Assembly (NCBI GenBank): GCA_044220975.1
Contig: JBGAPZ010000011.1
Coordinates: 1-64,000 of the forward strand
Source: SZUA-430 sp044220975
Lineage (GTDB): Bacteria > Pseudomonadota > Alphaproteobacteria > Micropepsales > Micropepsaceae
Length of the DNA: 64,000 nt
Direction: 5' to 3'
This document shows positions 27,310 to 35,283 of the stretch, piece after piece; position 1 is the stretch's first letter; the number at the start of each line of letters is the position of its first letter. A program made the translations under genes and the position numbers. Under the pieces are notes generated by a model. That model was given only the letters and a program-made list of their open reading frames with translations. It made no database searches and was not told the origin of the DNA.

Positions 27310-28410
27310 TCAGTGCAAGACCGGTAGCGCCTCCAGCGAAAACGACTTCAGTTCGTCGAAGCGGCCGGCTTTGACCATTTCGGCCCAGTTCGGGTTCACG
27401 ATCAGCGCTCGGCCGACGGCCACGAGATCGAAGTCGCCACGCTCGAACATCTCGATCAAACGATCGAGAGAAGCGGGGCTCGCCGGGACGCCACGATATG
27501 CAGCGATGAATTCCTCGTTCAGCCCGACAGAGCCCACCGTGATTGTGGGTAGGCCCGTGATCTTCTTCGTCCAACCGGCGAGGTTGAGATCGGAGCCTTC
27601 GAATTCCGGCTCCCAGAAGCGGCGCGTCGAGCAGTGCATACAATCGACGCCCGCCTTCACCAGCGGGTCGAGGAATTTCTCAAGCGCTTGGGGTGTTGGG
27701 GCCAGCTTGATCGCGTAGTCCTGCTGCTTCCATTGCGACCAGCGCAGTATGACGGGGAAGTCCTTCGATACCACGCCGCGGATCGCCTTGATGATGTCGA
27801 CGGCGAATTGCGTGCGCCTGACCATGTCGCCGCCATACATGTCGGGACGTTCGTTGGTGCCTTCCCAGAAGAACTGGTCGATCAGGTAGCCGTGCGCGCC
27901 GTGAACCTCGACGCCGTCGAAGCCGAGATCCTCGGCGTGGCGCGCGCTCGTCGCATAGCCTTTGATGACATCGTCGATGTCTGCTGAAGTCATCGGCTCC
28001 GTGACTTTCTTCCCGGGCTTGGCAAGGCCTGAAGGGCCGACACCCGTCAGATGCGGGTTGGGACCTGCGCCCGGTTTGCGCATCAAGCCCGTGTGCCAAA
28101 GCTGGGGCATGATGAATCCGCCTGCGCTCTTCACTGCTTTCAGCACCTTCGCCCAACCATCGAGCGCGTCGCCGTGGAAGTTCGGCACGTTTGCATCGTT
28201 GAGCGCGACGGGATGATCGGGCGCGACGCCTTCGGTGATGATGAGACCAACGCCGCCTTCGGCGCGCCTGCGATAGTAAGCCGCCACGTCGTCGCCCGGA
28301 ATTTGGTTCGGGCTCTTCGAGCGCGTCATCGGAGCCATGACGATTCGGTTGGGCAGTGTCAGAGTCTTCAACTTGAAGGATGTGAAAAGGGATTTCGGTG
28401 ACAGGGACAT
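27310..28410 (-). CDS. Old Yellow Enzyme family NADH:flavin oxidoreductase
   Basis: 366-residue FMN-dependent TIM-barrel enzyme. Family segments include LPNRIVMAPMTRSKS, GVGLIITEG, FIMPQLWHTGLM, FDGVEVHGAHGYLIDQFF and a phosphate-binding DLVAVGRALIVNPNW near the C-terminus. Such enzymes reduce activated C=C bonds; the native substrate is unknown. The frame stays open far upstream over mscL, but that part is a shadow: the ATG at 28410 begins the family-like SLFTSFKLKTLTLPNR. Divergent from mscL. Confidence 0.92.
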   Translation of the reverse strand: MSLSPKSLFTSFKLKTLTLPNRIVMAPMTRSKSPNQIPGDDVAAYYRRRAEGGVGLIITEGVAPDHPVALNDANVPNFHGDALDGWAKVLKAVKSAGGFIMPQLWHTGLMRKPGAGPNPHLTGVGPSGLAKPGKKVTEPMTSADIDDVIKGYATSARHAEDLGFDGVEVHGAHGYLIDQFFWEGTNERPDMYGGDMVRRTQFAVDIIKAIRGVVSKDFPVILRWSQWKQQDYAIKLAPTPQALEKFLDPLVKAGVDCMHCSTRRFWEPEFEGSDLNLAGWTKKITGLPTITVGSVGLNEEFIAAYRGVPASPASLDRLIEMFERGDFDLVAVGRALIVNPNWAEMVKAGRFDELKSFSLEALPVLH

Positions 28411-28548
28411 TGGCTTCCACCTGTGAGTGGTGACAGACGTTAACAGTGGCGCGACGATTGATGCGTGGAATTCAATACACTGCGCTCGTGGATTGCAATC
28501 ACGCGTGGTAGTTTGCGCATCCTCGAGGCAAAGTAAGGACCCTACGGC

Positions 28549-28962
28549 ATGCTGAAAGAATTTCAAGAATTCGCACTCAAAGGAAACGTCGTCGATCTGG
28601 CAATCGGCGTCATCATCGGCGGTGCGTTCGGGACGATCGTAAGCTCGCTCGTTTCCGACATGATCATGCCACTGATCGGCGCTTTGGGCAGCGTCGACTT
28701 TTCGAACTACTTCCTCCCGCTCAACGCCGCCGTGACGGAAGCGACGCTCGAAGAGGCAAAGAAGCAAGGCGCGGTGCTCGCGTGGGGCAAGTTCGTCACT
28801 GCAGTGATCAATTTCGCGATCATCGCGTTTGTGTTGTTCTTGGCCGTCAAGGGGATCAACCGTTTGAAGCGGCAACCGCCGCCGGCGCCGGCCGTGCCGT
28901 CCGAACCGCCTGCGGATGTGAAATTGCTGACCGAGATTCGCGACTTGCTCGTGAAGCGCTGA
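28549..28962 (+). CDS. mscL: large-conductance mechanosensitive channel MscL
   Basis: Inner-membrane channel that opens under high tension during hypo-osmotic shock. The N-terminal MLKEFQEFALKGNVVDLAIG and first pore helix VIIGGAFGTIVSSLVSDMIMP are highly conserved. The second transmembrane helix is INFAIIAFVLFLAVKGIN, and the cytoplasmic helix ends in LTEIRDLLVKR. The 137-aa length is standard. Promoter not resolved. Confidence 0.97.
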   Translation: MLKEFQEFALKGNVVDLAIGVIIGGAFGTIVSSLVSDMIMPLIGALGSVDFSNYFLPLNAAVTEATLEEAKKQGAVLAWGKFVTAVINFAIIAFVLFLAVKGINRLKRQPPPAPAVPSEPPADVKLLTEIRDLLVKR

Positions 28963-28975
28963 CGTAGGGCTTTCA

Positions 28976-30226
28976 ATGGGACTCATGGACGGGCTAAGAC
29001 GCTCGTCCATGAGTGATCTTTCTGAGGCGGAACCGGCGCCGGTTCGAAGCGCGTTGCGCGACGTGTTTCGGCACCGAAACTACCGGCTCTTTTTCACCGG
29101 CCAAGCGATCTCGTTGGTCGGATTTTGGATGCAAGCCATCGCTCAGTCGTGGCTCGTCTACCGGCTGACCGACTCGCCGTTGCTGCTGGGGTTGGTCGCT
29201 TTTGCGGGTCAGGTTCCGGTGCTGTTGGTATCGCCGTTCGCGGGCGTGATCGCCGATCGGCTAAACCGGCGAAGCATCCTCTTCGTAACGCAGGGCGCGA
29301 TGATGACCAGCGCGTGCGTGCTAGCCGCGCTGACGCTGACCGGCCTCGTCGAAGTCTGGCACATCCTGACGCTTGCGGCATTCACGGGGACCGCGAACGC
29401 GTTCGACGTGCCGACGCGTCAGTCGTTCACGATCGAGATGGTGGGGCGAAAAGATTTGCCGCGGGCGATTGCGCTGAACTCGATCATGTTCAATGGCGCG
29501 CGTCTGATTGGGCCGGCCATCGCCGGCTTACTGGTTGCGGCGGTGGGCGAAGGGTGGTGCATCGCGCTGAATGGTGTGTCGTATATCGGGGTCTTGGCGG
29601 GGCTTTCGATGATGCGCATCGAGCGGCAGCCGCCGCGTGCGCCCAGTCATCCGTTGACCGACCTTCGCGAAGGATTTGTTTACGTCGCGGGCCACCGGCA
29701 GATGCGGACGATGCTGTTACTGCTGGCCAGCTCCAGCTTGTTCGGAACGTCGTATTTGACGCTGATGCCGGTTTTCGCGCGCGATATTCTGCACGGCAAC
29801 TCCGGCACGCTGGGGTTTTTGATGGCGGCCGTCGGTTGCGGCGCGTTGATCGGTGCGCTTGTCGTTTCGCGCGTGCCGCATGAGTGGTTGTCGCGGGTGC
29901 CGTTTCTGGCATCCGCTTGCTTCGGTGCGGCGCTTGTCGCGTTCTCGCAGTCGACCGCAATTGCCGTTTCGCTGGCGCTTCTGGTGCCGGCGGGATTTGG
30001 GATGATGATGATGGGTATTTCGACGAATACGTTGGTGCAGGCCTCCGTCGACGACGCGATGCGCGGCCGCGTGATGGCCTACTATGTGATGTCGTTCATT
30101 GGGATGGTGCCGCTGAGCGCGCTTGGTGCGGGGGCGCTGTCGCATCAGATCGGGGCGCCGAAGACATTGGTGCTTGGTGGCGCGCTCACGATAGCGGTGG
30201 CGGCGGTCGCCTACTGGCGAAGATAG
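28976..30226 (+). CDS. MFS transporter (EntS-like)
   Basis: About 416 residues with twelve predicted helices, of the MFS_3 (enterobactin-exporter-like) group. Typical segments are FRHRNYRLFFTGQAISLVGFW at the first helix, VSPFAGVIADRLNRRSILF for the loop between helices 2 and 3, and MMMGISTNTLVQASVDDAMRGRVMA. The substrate is unknown. Three in-frame ATGs are possible (28976, 28985, 29009). An 11-bp hairpin spans the last two, so the choice of start may matter for regulation. It ends just beside the 3' end of the oppositely oriented tmRNA. Confidence 0.88.
   Translation: MGLMDGLRRSSMSDLSEAEPAPVRSALRDVFRHRNYRLFFTGQAISLVGFWMQAIAQSWLVYRLTDSPLLLGLVAFAGQVPVLLVSPFAGVIADRLNRRSILFVTQGAMMTSACVLAALTLTGLVEVWHILTLAAFTGTANAFDVPTRQSFTIEMVGRKDLPRAIALNSIMFNGARLIGPAIAGLLVAAVGEGWCIALNGVSYIGVLAGLSMMRIERQPPRAPSHPLTDLREGFVYVAGHRQMRTMLLLLASSSLFGTSYLTLMPVFARDILHGNSGTLGFLMAAVGCGALIGALVVSRVPHEWLSRVPFLASACFGAALVAFSQSTAIAVSLALLVPAGFGMMMMGISTNTLVQASVDDAMRGRVMAYYVMSFIGMVPLSALGAGALSHQIGAPKTLVLGGALTIAVAAVAYWRR
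28981..29014 (+). promoter_or_regulatory. hairpin at the MFS translation start
   Basis: ACTCATGGACG (28981-28991) and CGTCCATGAGT (29004-29014) are perfect complements with a 12-base loop. Each arm contains one of the candidate start codons (28985 and 29009). No T-run follows, so it is not an mscL terminator; it could limit ribosome access or be a DNA operator. Confidence 0.4.
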
Positions 30227-30227
30227 G

Positions 30228-30485
30228 TGGAGGGGCTTCTGTTGCCCGGCGCCCCTCCGAGCCGCGCTTACCTATTAGGCAGCGAGGGCCATTTCATTGT
30301 CGTTGGCACCTATACAGACAGCCCGATAACGGTGAGCCTTGCCGAGCAAAAGCAACGTCTTTACGCGTTCGTCGATCCTAGTTCGCCCCCACAGCTGGAC
30401 AGCATGACCCTGTCCAGTTGGTGGAGGCGCCGGGTACCGCCCCCGGGTCCGATCCGTTTATTACACGCGCGTTTATCGCCATAGC
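30228..30485 (-). ncRNA. ssrA: permuted two-piece tmRNA (ssrA)
   Basis: Transfer-messenger RNA that rescues stalled ribosomes and tags the nascent peptide. On the minus strand the acceptor part comes first: T-arm CCGGG-loop-CCCGG, then GCCTCCA (30428-30422) and CCA (30421-30419). A processed spacer with hairpin CTGGACAG/CTGTCCAG (30417-30395) follows. The coding part then begins with TGGGGGC (30391-30385), which pairs with GCCTCCA to give a 7-bp acceptor stem. The tag codons at 30307-30278 read ANDNEMALAA, then TAA and TAG. A strong stem GGAGGGGC/GCCCCTCC closes the coding piece. Acceptor-first order is the alphaproteobacterial permuted type. The outer ends are estimated. Confidence 0.9.
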
Positions 30486-30503
30486 CGGCGAACCGGCACG
30501 ACT

Positions 30504-30532
30504 AATATAGGGTGCCGGGGTAAATAAAAGAA
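30504..30532 (-). promoter_or_regulatory. probable ssrA promoter
   Basis: On the minus strand TTCTTT (30532-30527) and TATATT (30509-30504) are separated by 17 bases. Transcription would start near 30497, just before the acceptor part of tmRNA. The -10 is strong and the -35 moderate. Confidence 0.5.
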
Positions 30533-30620
30533 GGCTGTTCCCATTGGGGAAAGCCCCGTTTTGCGCCTATGTGAATGTTGGCCGCGGTCGATAGAATGCG
30601 ATCGAACCGACGAGGGTTTC

Positions 30621-31415
30621 ATGCGCCAGTATCACGAGTTGATGGAGCACGTGCTGCGCCACGGCGCGAAGAAGCAGGACCGAACCGGTACTGGCACACT
30701 CTCGATCTTTGGCTATCAGATGCGGTTCGATCTCGACGACGGGTTCCCGTTGCTGACGACAAAGAAGCTGCACCTGAAGTCGATCGTGCACGAACTCTTG
30801 TGGTTCCTGAAGGGCGATACAAACGTTCGGTACCTGCAGGAAAACGGCGTTCGGATTTGGGACGAATGGGCGGACGCGAATGGTGACTTGGGCCCTGTGT
30901 ACGGTGCGCAATGGCGGTCCTGGCCCGCGCGCGATGGCAGCACAATCGACCAGATCGCGAAGTTGATCGAGCAGATTAAGCGCAACCCGGATTCGCGTCG
31001 GCTGATTGTGACGGCGTGGAACCCCGCCGACGTCGACCGCATGGCGTTGCCGCCGTGTCATTGTCTGTTCCAATTCTACGTCGCCAACGGACGGCTTTCC
31101 TGCCAGCTCTATCAGCGGTCGGCCGATATCTTTCTCGGTGTACCGTTCAATATCGCGTCGTATGCGTTATTGCTGATGATGGTCGCGCAGGTGACCGGAT
31201 TGAAGGCAGGCGAGTTCGTGCACTCGTTTGGCGACGCGCATCTTTACTTGAACCATGTCGAGCAGGCTGAACTGCAGCTTTCGCGCGCGCCGCTCGCGTT
31301 ACCGACGATGCACACCAATGCGGGCGTGAAAGACATCTTTGGTTTCAAGTACGAAGACTTTCGTCTTGAAGGTTACGAGGCGCACCCGCACATCGCCGCG
31401 CCGGTGGCCGTGTGA
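30621..31415 (+). CDS. thyA: thymidylate synthase ThyA
   Basis: Methylates dUMP to dTMP using methylene-tetrahydrofolate. The catalytic cysteine is Cys146 in LPPCHCLFQFYV, at the same number as in E. coli. QRSADIFLGVPFNIASYALL and HSFGDAHLYLNH are conserved active-site segments. The 264-aa length equals that of E. coli. The frame is open to 30561, but the ATG at 30621 starts the family-standard MRQYHELMEHVL. Its stop overlaps the GTG of the GNAT gene, and folA follows two genes on, the enzyme that regenerates the folate oxidised here. Confidence 0.97.
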   Translation: MRQYHELMEHVLRHGAKKQDRTGTGTLSIFGYQMRFDLDDGFPLLTTKKLHLKSIVHELLWFLKGDTNVRYLQENGVRIWDEWADANGDLGPVYGAQWRSWPARDGSTIDQIAKLIEQIKRNPDSRRLIVTAWNPADVDRMALPPCHCLFQFYVANGRLSCQLYQRSADIFLGVPFNIASYALLLMMVAQVTGLKAGEFVHSFGDAHLYLNHVEQAELQLSRAPLALPTMHTNAGVKDIFGFKYEDFRLEGYEAHPHIAAPVAV

Positions 31416-31891
31416 GTGGCTTGAGGATTCGTCCCGCGGTGAAGGCGGACGGCGCTCTCGTCTATTCGTTTGTCCGCGACCTGGCCGAGTACGAGCGTCT
31501 GCTAGACGATGTTGCTGCGACGCAGACCGATATCGAGAGCGCGTTGTTTGGGCCTAACCCACGCGTGTTCTGCGATATCGGGGAGTGGGACGGCGCGGCG
31601 GCGGGCTTTGCGCTTTGGTTCTACAATTTTTCGACGTTTCGCGGACGGCATGGAATCTATCTTGAGGATTTGTTCGTGCGCCCCGCTTTCCGCGGCAAGG
31701 GGATCGGCAAAGCGCTGCTCGTCAATCTGGCGAAACGCGCGGTCGCCGAGACCTGTGCGCGGGTCGAGTGGTCGGTGCTCGATTGGAACGAGCCGTCGAT
31801 CAAATTCTATGAGTCATTGGGCGCCATCCCGATGGAGGAATGGTCGATCTTCCGGTTGACGGGCGATGCGTTGCGAAAGCTCGGCGCGTGA
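31412..31891 (+). CDS. GNAT family N-acetyltransferase (SAT1-like)
   Basis: 159-residue acetyltransferase resembling the diamine N-acetyltransferase (SAT1) group: IRPAVKADGALVYSFVRDLAEYE at the start, FYNFSTFRGRHGIYLEDLFV in strand 4, and the acetyl-CoA motif RPAFRGKGIGKALL. DWNEPSIKFYESLGA is motif B. The acceptor is probably a polyamine or another small amine (inference from family). It is enclosed between thyA and folA with GTGA overlaps on both sides, an arrangement that forces co-expression without suggesting a shared pathway. Confidence 0.88.
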   Translation: MSGLRIRPAVKADGALVYSFVRDLAEYERLLDDVAATQTDIESALFGPNPRVFCDIGEWDGAAAGFALWFYNFSTFRGRHGIYLEDLFVRPAFRGKGIGKALLVNLAKRAVAETCARVEWSVLDWNEPSIKFYESLGAIPMEEWSIFRLTGDALRKLGA

Positions 31892-32391
31892 TCGAGCCGG
31901 TTGTCGCGCTGATCGTTGCTGTTGCCGAGAACGGCGTCATCGGCCGCGACGGAAAGCTGGCGTGGCGCATTCCTGAGGACATGAAGTGGTTCAAGGCCCG
32001 CACCGAAGGCCGGCCAATGATCATGGGCCGCAAGACGTGGGAGAGTTTTCCGAAGCGGCCTCTGCCCGGGCGGACGAATATCGTGATCACACGCGATGCG
32101 TCGTATACGGCCGATGGTGGTGTTGTCGTTACGTCGCTTGCTGCCGCGCTTGAGGTCGCCGCCGGCGAGGCGCCTGAGGAAATCATGGTGATCGGCGGGG
32201 CGGAGATTTATCGGGCCTCGCTGCCGTTCGCGCGGCGCATTTATCTCACGAGCGTGCACGGCGAGATTGAGGGCGACACCTATTTTCCCGCGCTTGATCG
32301 CGGCGACTGGGACGAGACGATCGTTGGCGTTTATCCCTCGTCAGAGACGAGGGCGGTCGGCTACAGTTTCATCATTCTGGATAAGAAATGA
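31888..32391 (+). CDS. folA: dihydrofolate reductase FolA
   Basis: NADPH-dependent reduction of dihydrofolate to tetrahydrofolate. VALIVAVAENGVIGRDGKLAWRIPED includes the Met20-loop region and the catalytic acid Asp31. MIMGRKTWESF and LPGRTNIVIT bind NADPH, and MVIGGAEIYRASLPFARRIYLT is diagnostic. 167 aa. The GTG start at 31888 overlaps the GNAT stop; an upstream extension to 31840 is a shadow of that gene. Confidence 0.95.
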   Translation: MIEPVVALIVAVAENGVIGRDGKLAWRIPEDMKWFKARTEGRPMIMGRKTWESFPKRPLPGRTNIVITRDASYTADGGVVVTSLAAALEVAAGEAPEEIMVIGGAEIYRASLPFARRIYLTSVHGEIEGDTYFPALDRGDWDETIVGVYPSSETRAVGYSFIILDKK

Positions 32392-32405
32392 GAGGAAGCG
32401 CGCAG

Positions 32406-33320
32406 ATGTCCGTTCGCGAAATCGCCACTGGCTTGAAGTTTCCCGAAGGTCCGATCGCAATGCCGGATGGCAGCATCGTGCTTGTCGAGATCGCGCGCGG
32501 GACGCTCACGCGCGTTTGGAACGGTAAGACTGAAGTGATCGCCACGCTTGGCGGCGGACCGAACGGCGCGGCGCTTGGGCCCGATGGTGCGGTCTATGTG
32601 ACAAACAACGGCGGATTCGAGTGGCATGATCGCGGCGGGTTGCTGTTCCCCGGCGACCGGCCGCACGACTATGAGACCGGACGCATCGAACGGGTCGATC
32701 TGAAGACGGGCAAGGTCGAGCGACTCTACGACAAATGTAGCGGATTGAAACTCAACGGGCCGAACGATCTCGTGTTCGACAAGAAGGGCGGTTTCTACTT
32801 TACCGATCTCGGCAAAGGATATGGACGGCTGCACGATCGCGGCGCGATCTACTACGCGACGCCGGACGGCAAGCGGATCAAGGAACTGGTGTTTCCGATC
32901 GACATGCCGAACGGCTGCGGTTTGTCACCGGACGAGAAGACGCTCTATGCGGCACAGACCATGGTTGGGCGTTTGATGAAGTTCACGATCACGGCACCGG
33001 GCGAAGTGGCGCCGCCCGCTGGGCCGCTGCACGGCGAGCTCGTGTGCGGATTGCCTGGCCTACAGCTGTTCGACTCGTTGGCGGTCGAGGCTAACGGGCG
33101 CGTATGCGTTGCGACGATCGGGTTTCCGACCGGTGGCATTACATCGATCGCGCCGGACGGTACCTATGAGCAAACCTCGTTCGCCGATCCCTTGGTGACG
33201 AACATTTGCTTCGGCGGCAAGGACATGAAGACGGCTTACGTCTGTCTCTCATCGACCGGCAAGTTGGTCGAGACGCAATGGGCGCGACCGGGGTTGAAGC
33301 TCAACTATTCCGGCTGGTGA
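32406..33320 (+). CDS. SMP-30/gluconolactonase-family protein
   Basis: Six-bladed beta-propeller hydrolase of the SMP-30 family, about 304 residues. Metal-binding positions look intact: Glu in KFPEGPIAM, Asn in LNGPNDLVFD, and Asp in LFDSLAVEANGRV. MPNGCGLSPDEKTLYAA is a hallmark of sugar-lactone lactonases. The substrate is unknown. The first ATG (32388) overlaps the folA stop, but the ATG at 32406 has an AGGA nine or so bases upstream and fits the family N-terminus better. Confidence 0.88.
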   Translation: MSVREIATGLKFPEGPIAMPDGSIVLVEIARGTLTRVWNGKTEVIATLGGGPNGAALGPDGAVYVTNNGGFEWHDRGGLLFPGDRPHDYETGRIERVDLKTGKVERLYDKCSGLKLNGPNDLVFDKKGGFYFTDLGKGYGRLHDRGAIYYATPDGKRIKELVFPIDMPNGCGLSPDEKTLYAAQTMVGRLMKFTITAPGEVAPPAGPLHGELVCGLPGLQLFDSLAVEANGRVCVATIGFPTGGITSIAPDGTYEQTSFADPLVTNICFGGKDMKTAYVCLSSTGKLVETQWARPGLKLNYSGW

Positions 33321-33517
33321 AGGCGTTCAAATTTGCCGCATGATTTTTCGTTACGGGGACACGCGTGCGGTGAAGAACGCTTGCCCTGGTTGCACATTAC
33401 GGAAATTTAGTGCGATGCGGCGCGCCTGACACTTGTAGCCGCTTGCTTGCCAGCGGCGTTACCCCTACAGCCGCGTTGTCCATTTCGGACTTGTGTAAAC
33501 AGGTAGGGAAGAAACAT

Positions 33518-33880
33518 ATGAAGCGCATTCTTCTGGGCGTCGCCGCCCTTGCTTTGAGCACCTCGCTCGCGATCGCGGCCGACGATCCGATGGCTGGCCG
33601 TTACGGGAACACAACCACTGTAACGAACGCGAAGGGCGAAGTGACGAAGCTACACTACAATCAGGACGGTACGATGGCCGTCATCCTGCCCGACGGCACG
33701 AAGGCGACCGGCAAGTGGGTACTGAAGGATGGCAAACTCTGCGTGACTGCGGACGCCGGTCCGCAAAAAGGTCAAGAGCAGTGCAACCCGTTCTCCGGTC
33801 CGAAGAAGCCGGGCGACACCTGGGAAATCACGATGGCCGACGGCTCGAAGGCCAAGATCGCGCTCGTCGCTGGCCAATAG
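33518..33880 (+). CDS. small secreted protein, unknown
   Basis: 120 residues with a clean signal peptide (MKRILLGVAALALSTSLAIAA) and a mature part of beta-strand-like repeats: GNTTTVTNAKGEVTKLHYNQ, GTMAVILPDGTKATGKWVL, DTWEITMADGSKAKIALV. Two cysteines (KLCVTAD, EQCNPF) could form a disulfide. No family recognised. AGGGAA lies seven or so bases before the ATG. It is followed by a strong intrinsic terminator and is likely a well-expressed monocistronic periplasmic protein. Confidence 0.75.
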   Translation: MKRILLGVAALALSTSLAIAADDPMAGRYGNTTTVTNAKGEVTKLHYNQDGTMAVILPDGTKATGKWVLKDGKLCVTADAGPQKGQEQCNPFSGPKKPGDTWEITMADGSKAKIALVAGQ

Positions 33881-33899
33881 CTCGAGTGATCTGTTCCTC

Positions 33900-33932
33900 G
33901 GGCCGGCGTTCATTCGCCGGCCCTTTTTTTTT
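33900..33932 (+). terminator. strong intrinsic terminator
   Basis: GGGCCGGCG (33900-33908), loop TTCATT, CGCCGGCCC (33915-33923), then nine T (33924-33932). It ends transcription of the secreted-protein gene. The last T is also the first base of the reverse-complemented stop codon of mrp on the other strand. Confidence 0.95.
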
Positions 33933-35026
33933 CATTCGATGACGATGCGAGGCGGTATACGCGTGTCGCCTGCGTCGAGTTTGACGCCAACGCGCTGCGC
34001 GAGTTCGACGAAGGCGCGAGCCTGTGGACCCTTTGGGTCGCGCGCCGTGATCGGGGTGCCGCCGTCGGAGGTCTCGCGGATAGCAATGTGAAGCGGGATC
34101 TCACCTAAGAAATCGGTTCCGAGCGTGGCCGCCGTCTCGCGTGCGCCACCGTGACCGAAGATGTGGCTTTCGTGGCCGCAGTTCGGGCAGAAGAACGTCG
34201 ACATGTTTTCGACAATGCCGAAAACGGGCACGTGCGTCTTCTTGAACATCGCAAGGCCCTTGCGGGCGTCGATGAGCGCCACGTCTTGTGGCGTCGATAC
34301 GATGATAGCTCCGGCGAGCGGCACGCGCTGGGCCAGAGTTAGCTGCGCATCGCCCGTACCGGGCGGCATGTCGACAACCAGCACGTCGAGCGGAGCCCAT
34401 TCGACGTCGTAGATCAGTTGCGTCAGCGCAGTCATCACCATCGGTCCGCGCCAGATCATGGGTTGATCTTCGTCGATGAGCGAGCCGATCGAGATTGCCT
34501 TAAGGCCCCAAGCTTGCATCGGTTGGAGGATTTTGCCGTCCTTCGACTTGGGCTTGCCGGTCAGGCCAAGCATCCGAGGGATCGATGGGCCGTAGATGTC
34601 GGCGTCGAGCAGCCCAACTTTGCGGCCCAGTTGGTGCAGGGCGACCGCGAGGTTGACGGCGACAGTCGACTTACCGACGCCGCCTTTGCCACTTGCCACC
34701 GCGATTACGGCCTTCACGCCCGGCGGCCCCTGGCGATCAGGCGCACCAGCACGACCGGCTTGCGGGGTTGCGGCAGGCTTGTGGGCGGTTAGGACTGCAG
34801 TCACAGAGCGCGCGCCCTTGAGCGCTAGGACCGCACTTTCGCAAGCGAGACGCAGCGGTTCTTTGGTGCGGCCCTCTTCGGGTGCAACCTCGAGTGCGAA
34901 AGAGATGTGCCCGTCTTTGACCTGCAACCCCTGGATCATCCCAAGTGCAACAACGTCCTTATTTCGTGCGGGATCGACGACCGACTTCAGTGCCGCCAGA
35001 ACGTCGTCAGGCGTGAGGTTCGACAT
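33932..35026 (-). CDS. apbC: Mrp/ApbC family iron-sulfur carrier ATPase
   Basis: 364-residue P-loop NTPase that assembles or carries [4Fe-4S] clusters. A MIP18-like domain (about 1-85, TPDDVLAALKSVVDPARNKDVV) precedes the deviant Walker A GKGGVGKST near residue 115. LLDADIYGPSIPRMLG and VVDMPPGTGDAQLTL are signature stretches. The cluster-binding pair is the CPNC in STFFCPNCGHES. The ATG at 35026 is used; the frame extends further upstream without family similarity. Confidence 0.94.
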   Translation of the reverse strand: MSNLTPDDVLAALKSVVDPARNKDVVALGMIQGLQVKDGHISFALEVAPEEGRTKEPLRLACESAVLALKGARSVTAVLTAHKPAATPQAGRAGAPDRQGPPGVKAVIAVASGKGGVGKSTVAVNLAVALHQLGRKVGLLDADIYGPSIPRMLGLTGKPKSKDGKILQPMQAWGLKAISIGSLIDEDQPMIWRGPMVMTALTQLIYDVEWAPLDVLVVDMPPGTGDAQLTLAQRVPLAGAIIVSTPQDVALIDARKGLAMFKKTHVPVFGIVENMSTFFCPNCGHESHIFGHGGARETAATLGTDFLGEIPLHIAIRETSDGGTPITARDPKGPQARAFVELAQRVGVKLDAGDTRIPPRIVIE

Positions 35027-35283
35027 TCGAAAAACTCTGTTGTTTCCTAGCCCTTGACGCGATTTCGAGACGCTCCACATAGCAGGTTGATCGCGTTCTG
35101 CGATCTGTTGCGGTGACGCGTTGCGCGGGTGGGCATTAGGAACTTATAAACCCGGCCTAACGGTACATCCAATGTGGTGTGTTTCGCGTGATTCGTAAGG
35201 GATGTGTCCTTGTTTGCGTACGGTGAGTTTGATCGCCCGGCCGCCTTGGCACGACCCGTTTTCTGACGGGATGAGAGGACGGC

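Noticed and set aside
28411..29010. 200-codon upstream extension of the Old Yellow Enzyme gene
   Set aside because: The frame runs antisense through mscL and has no homology; the family N-terminus begins at 28410.
30227..30484. 85-codon plus-strand open frame
   Set aside because: It is the complement of the tmRNA gene; the RNA structure and tag explain the region.
30546..30557. GGGG-AAAG-CCCC followed by GTTTT, terminator-like
   Set aside because: Only a 4-bp stem and an interrupted T-run, located in the leader of thyA; not convincing.
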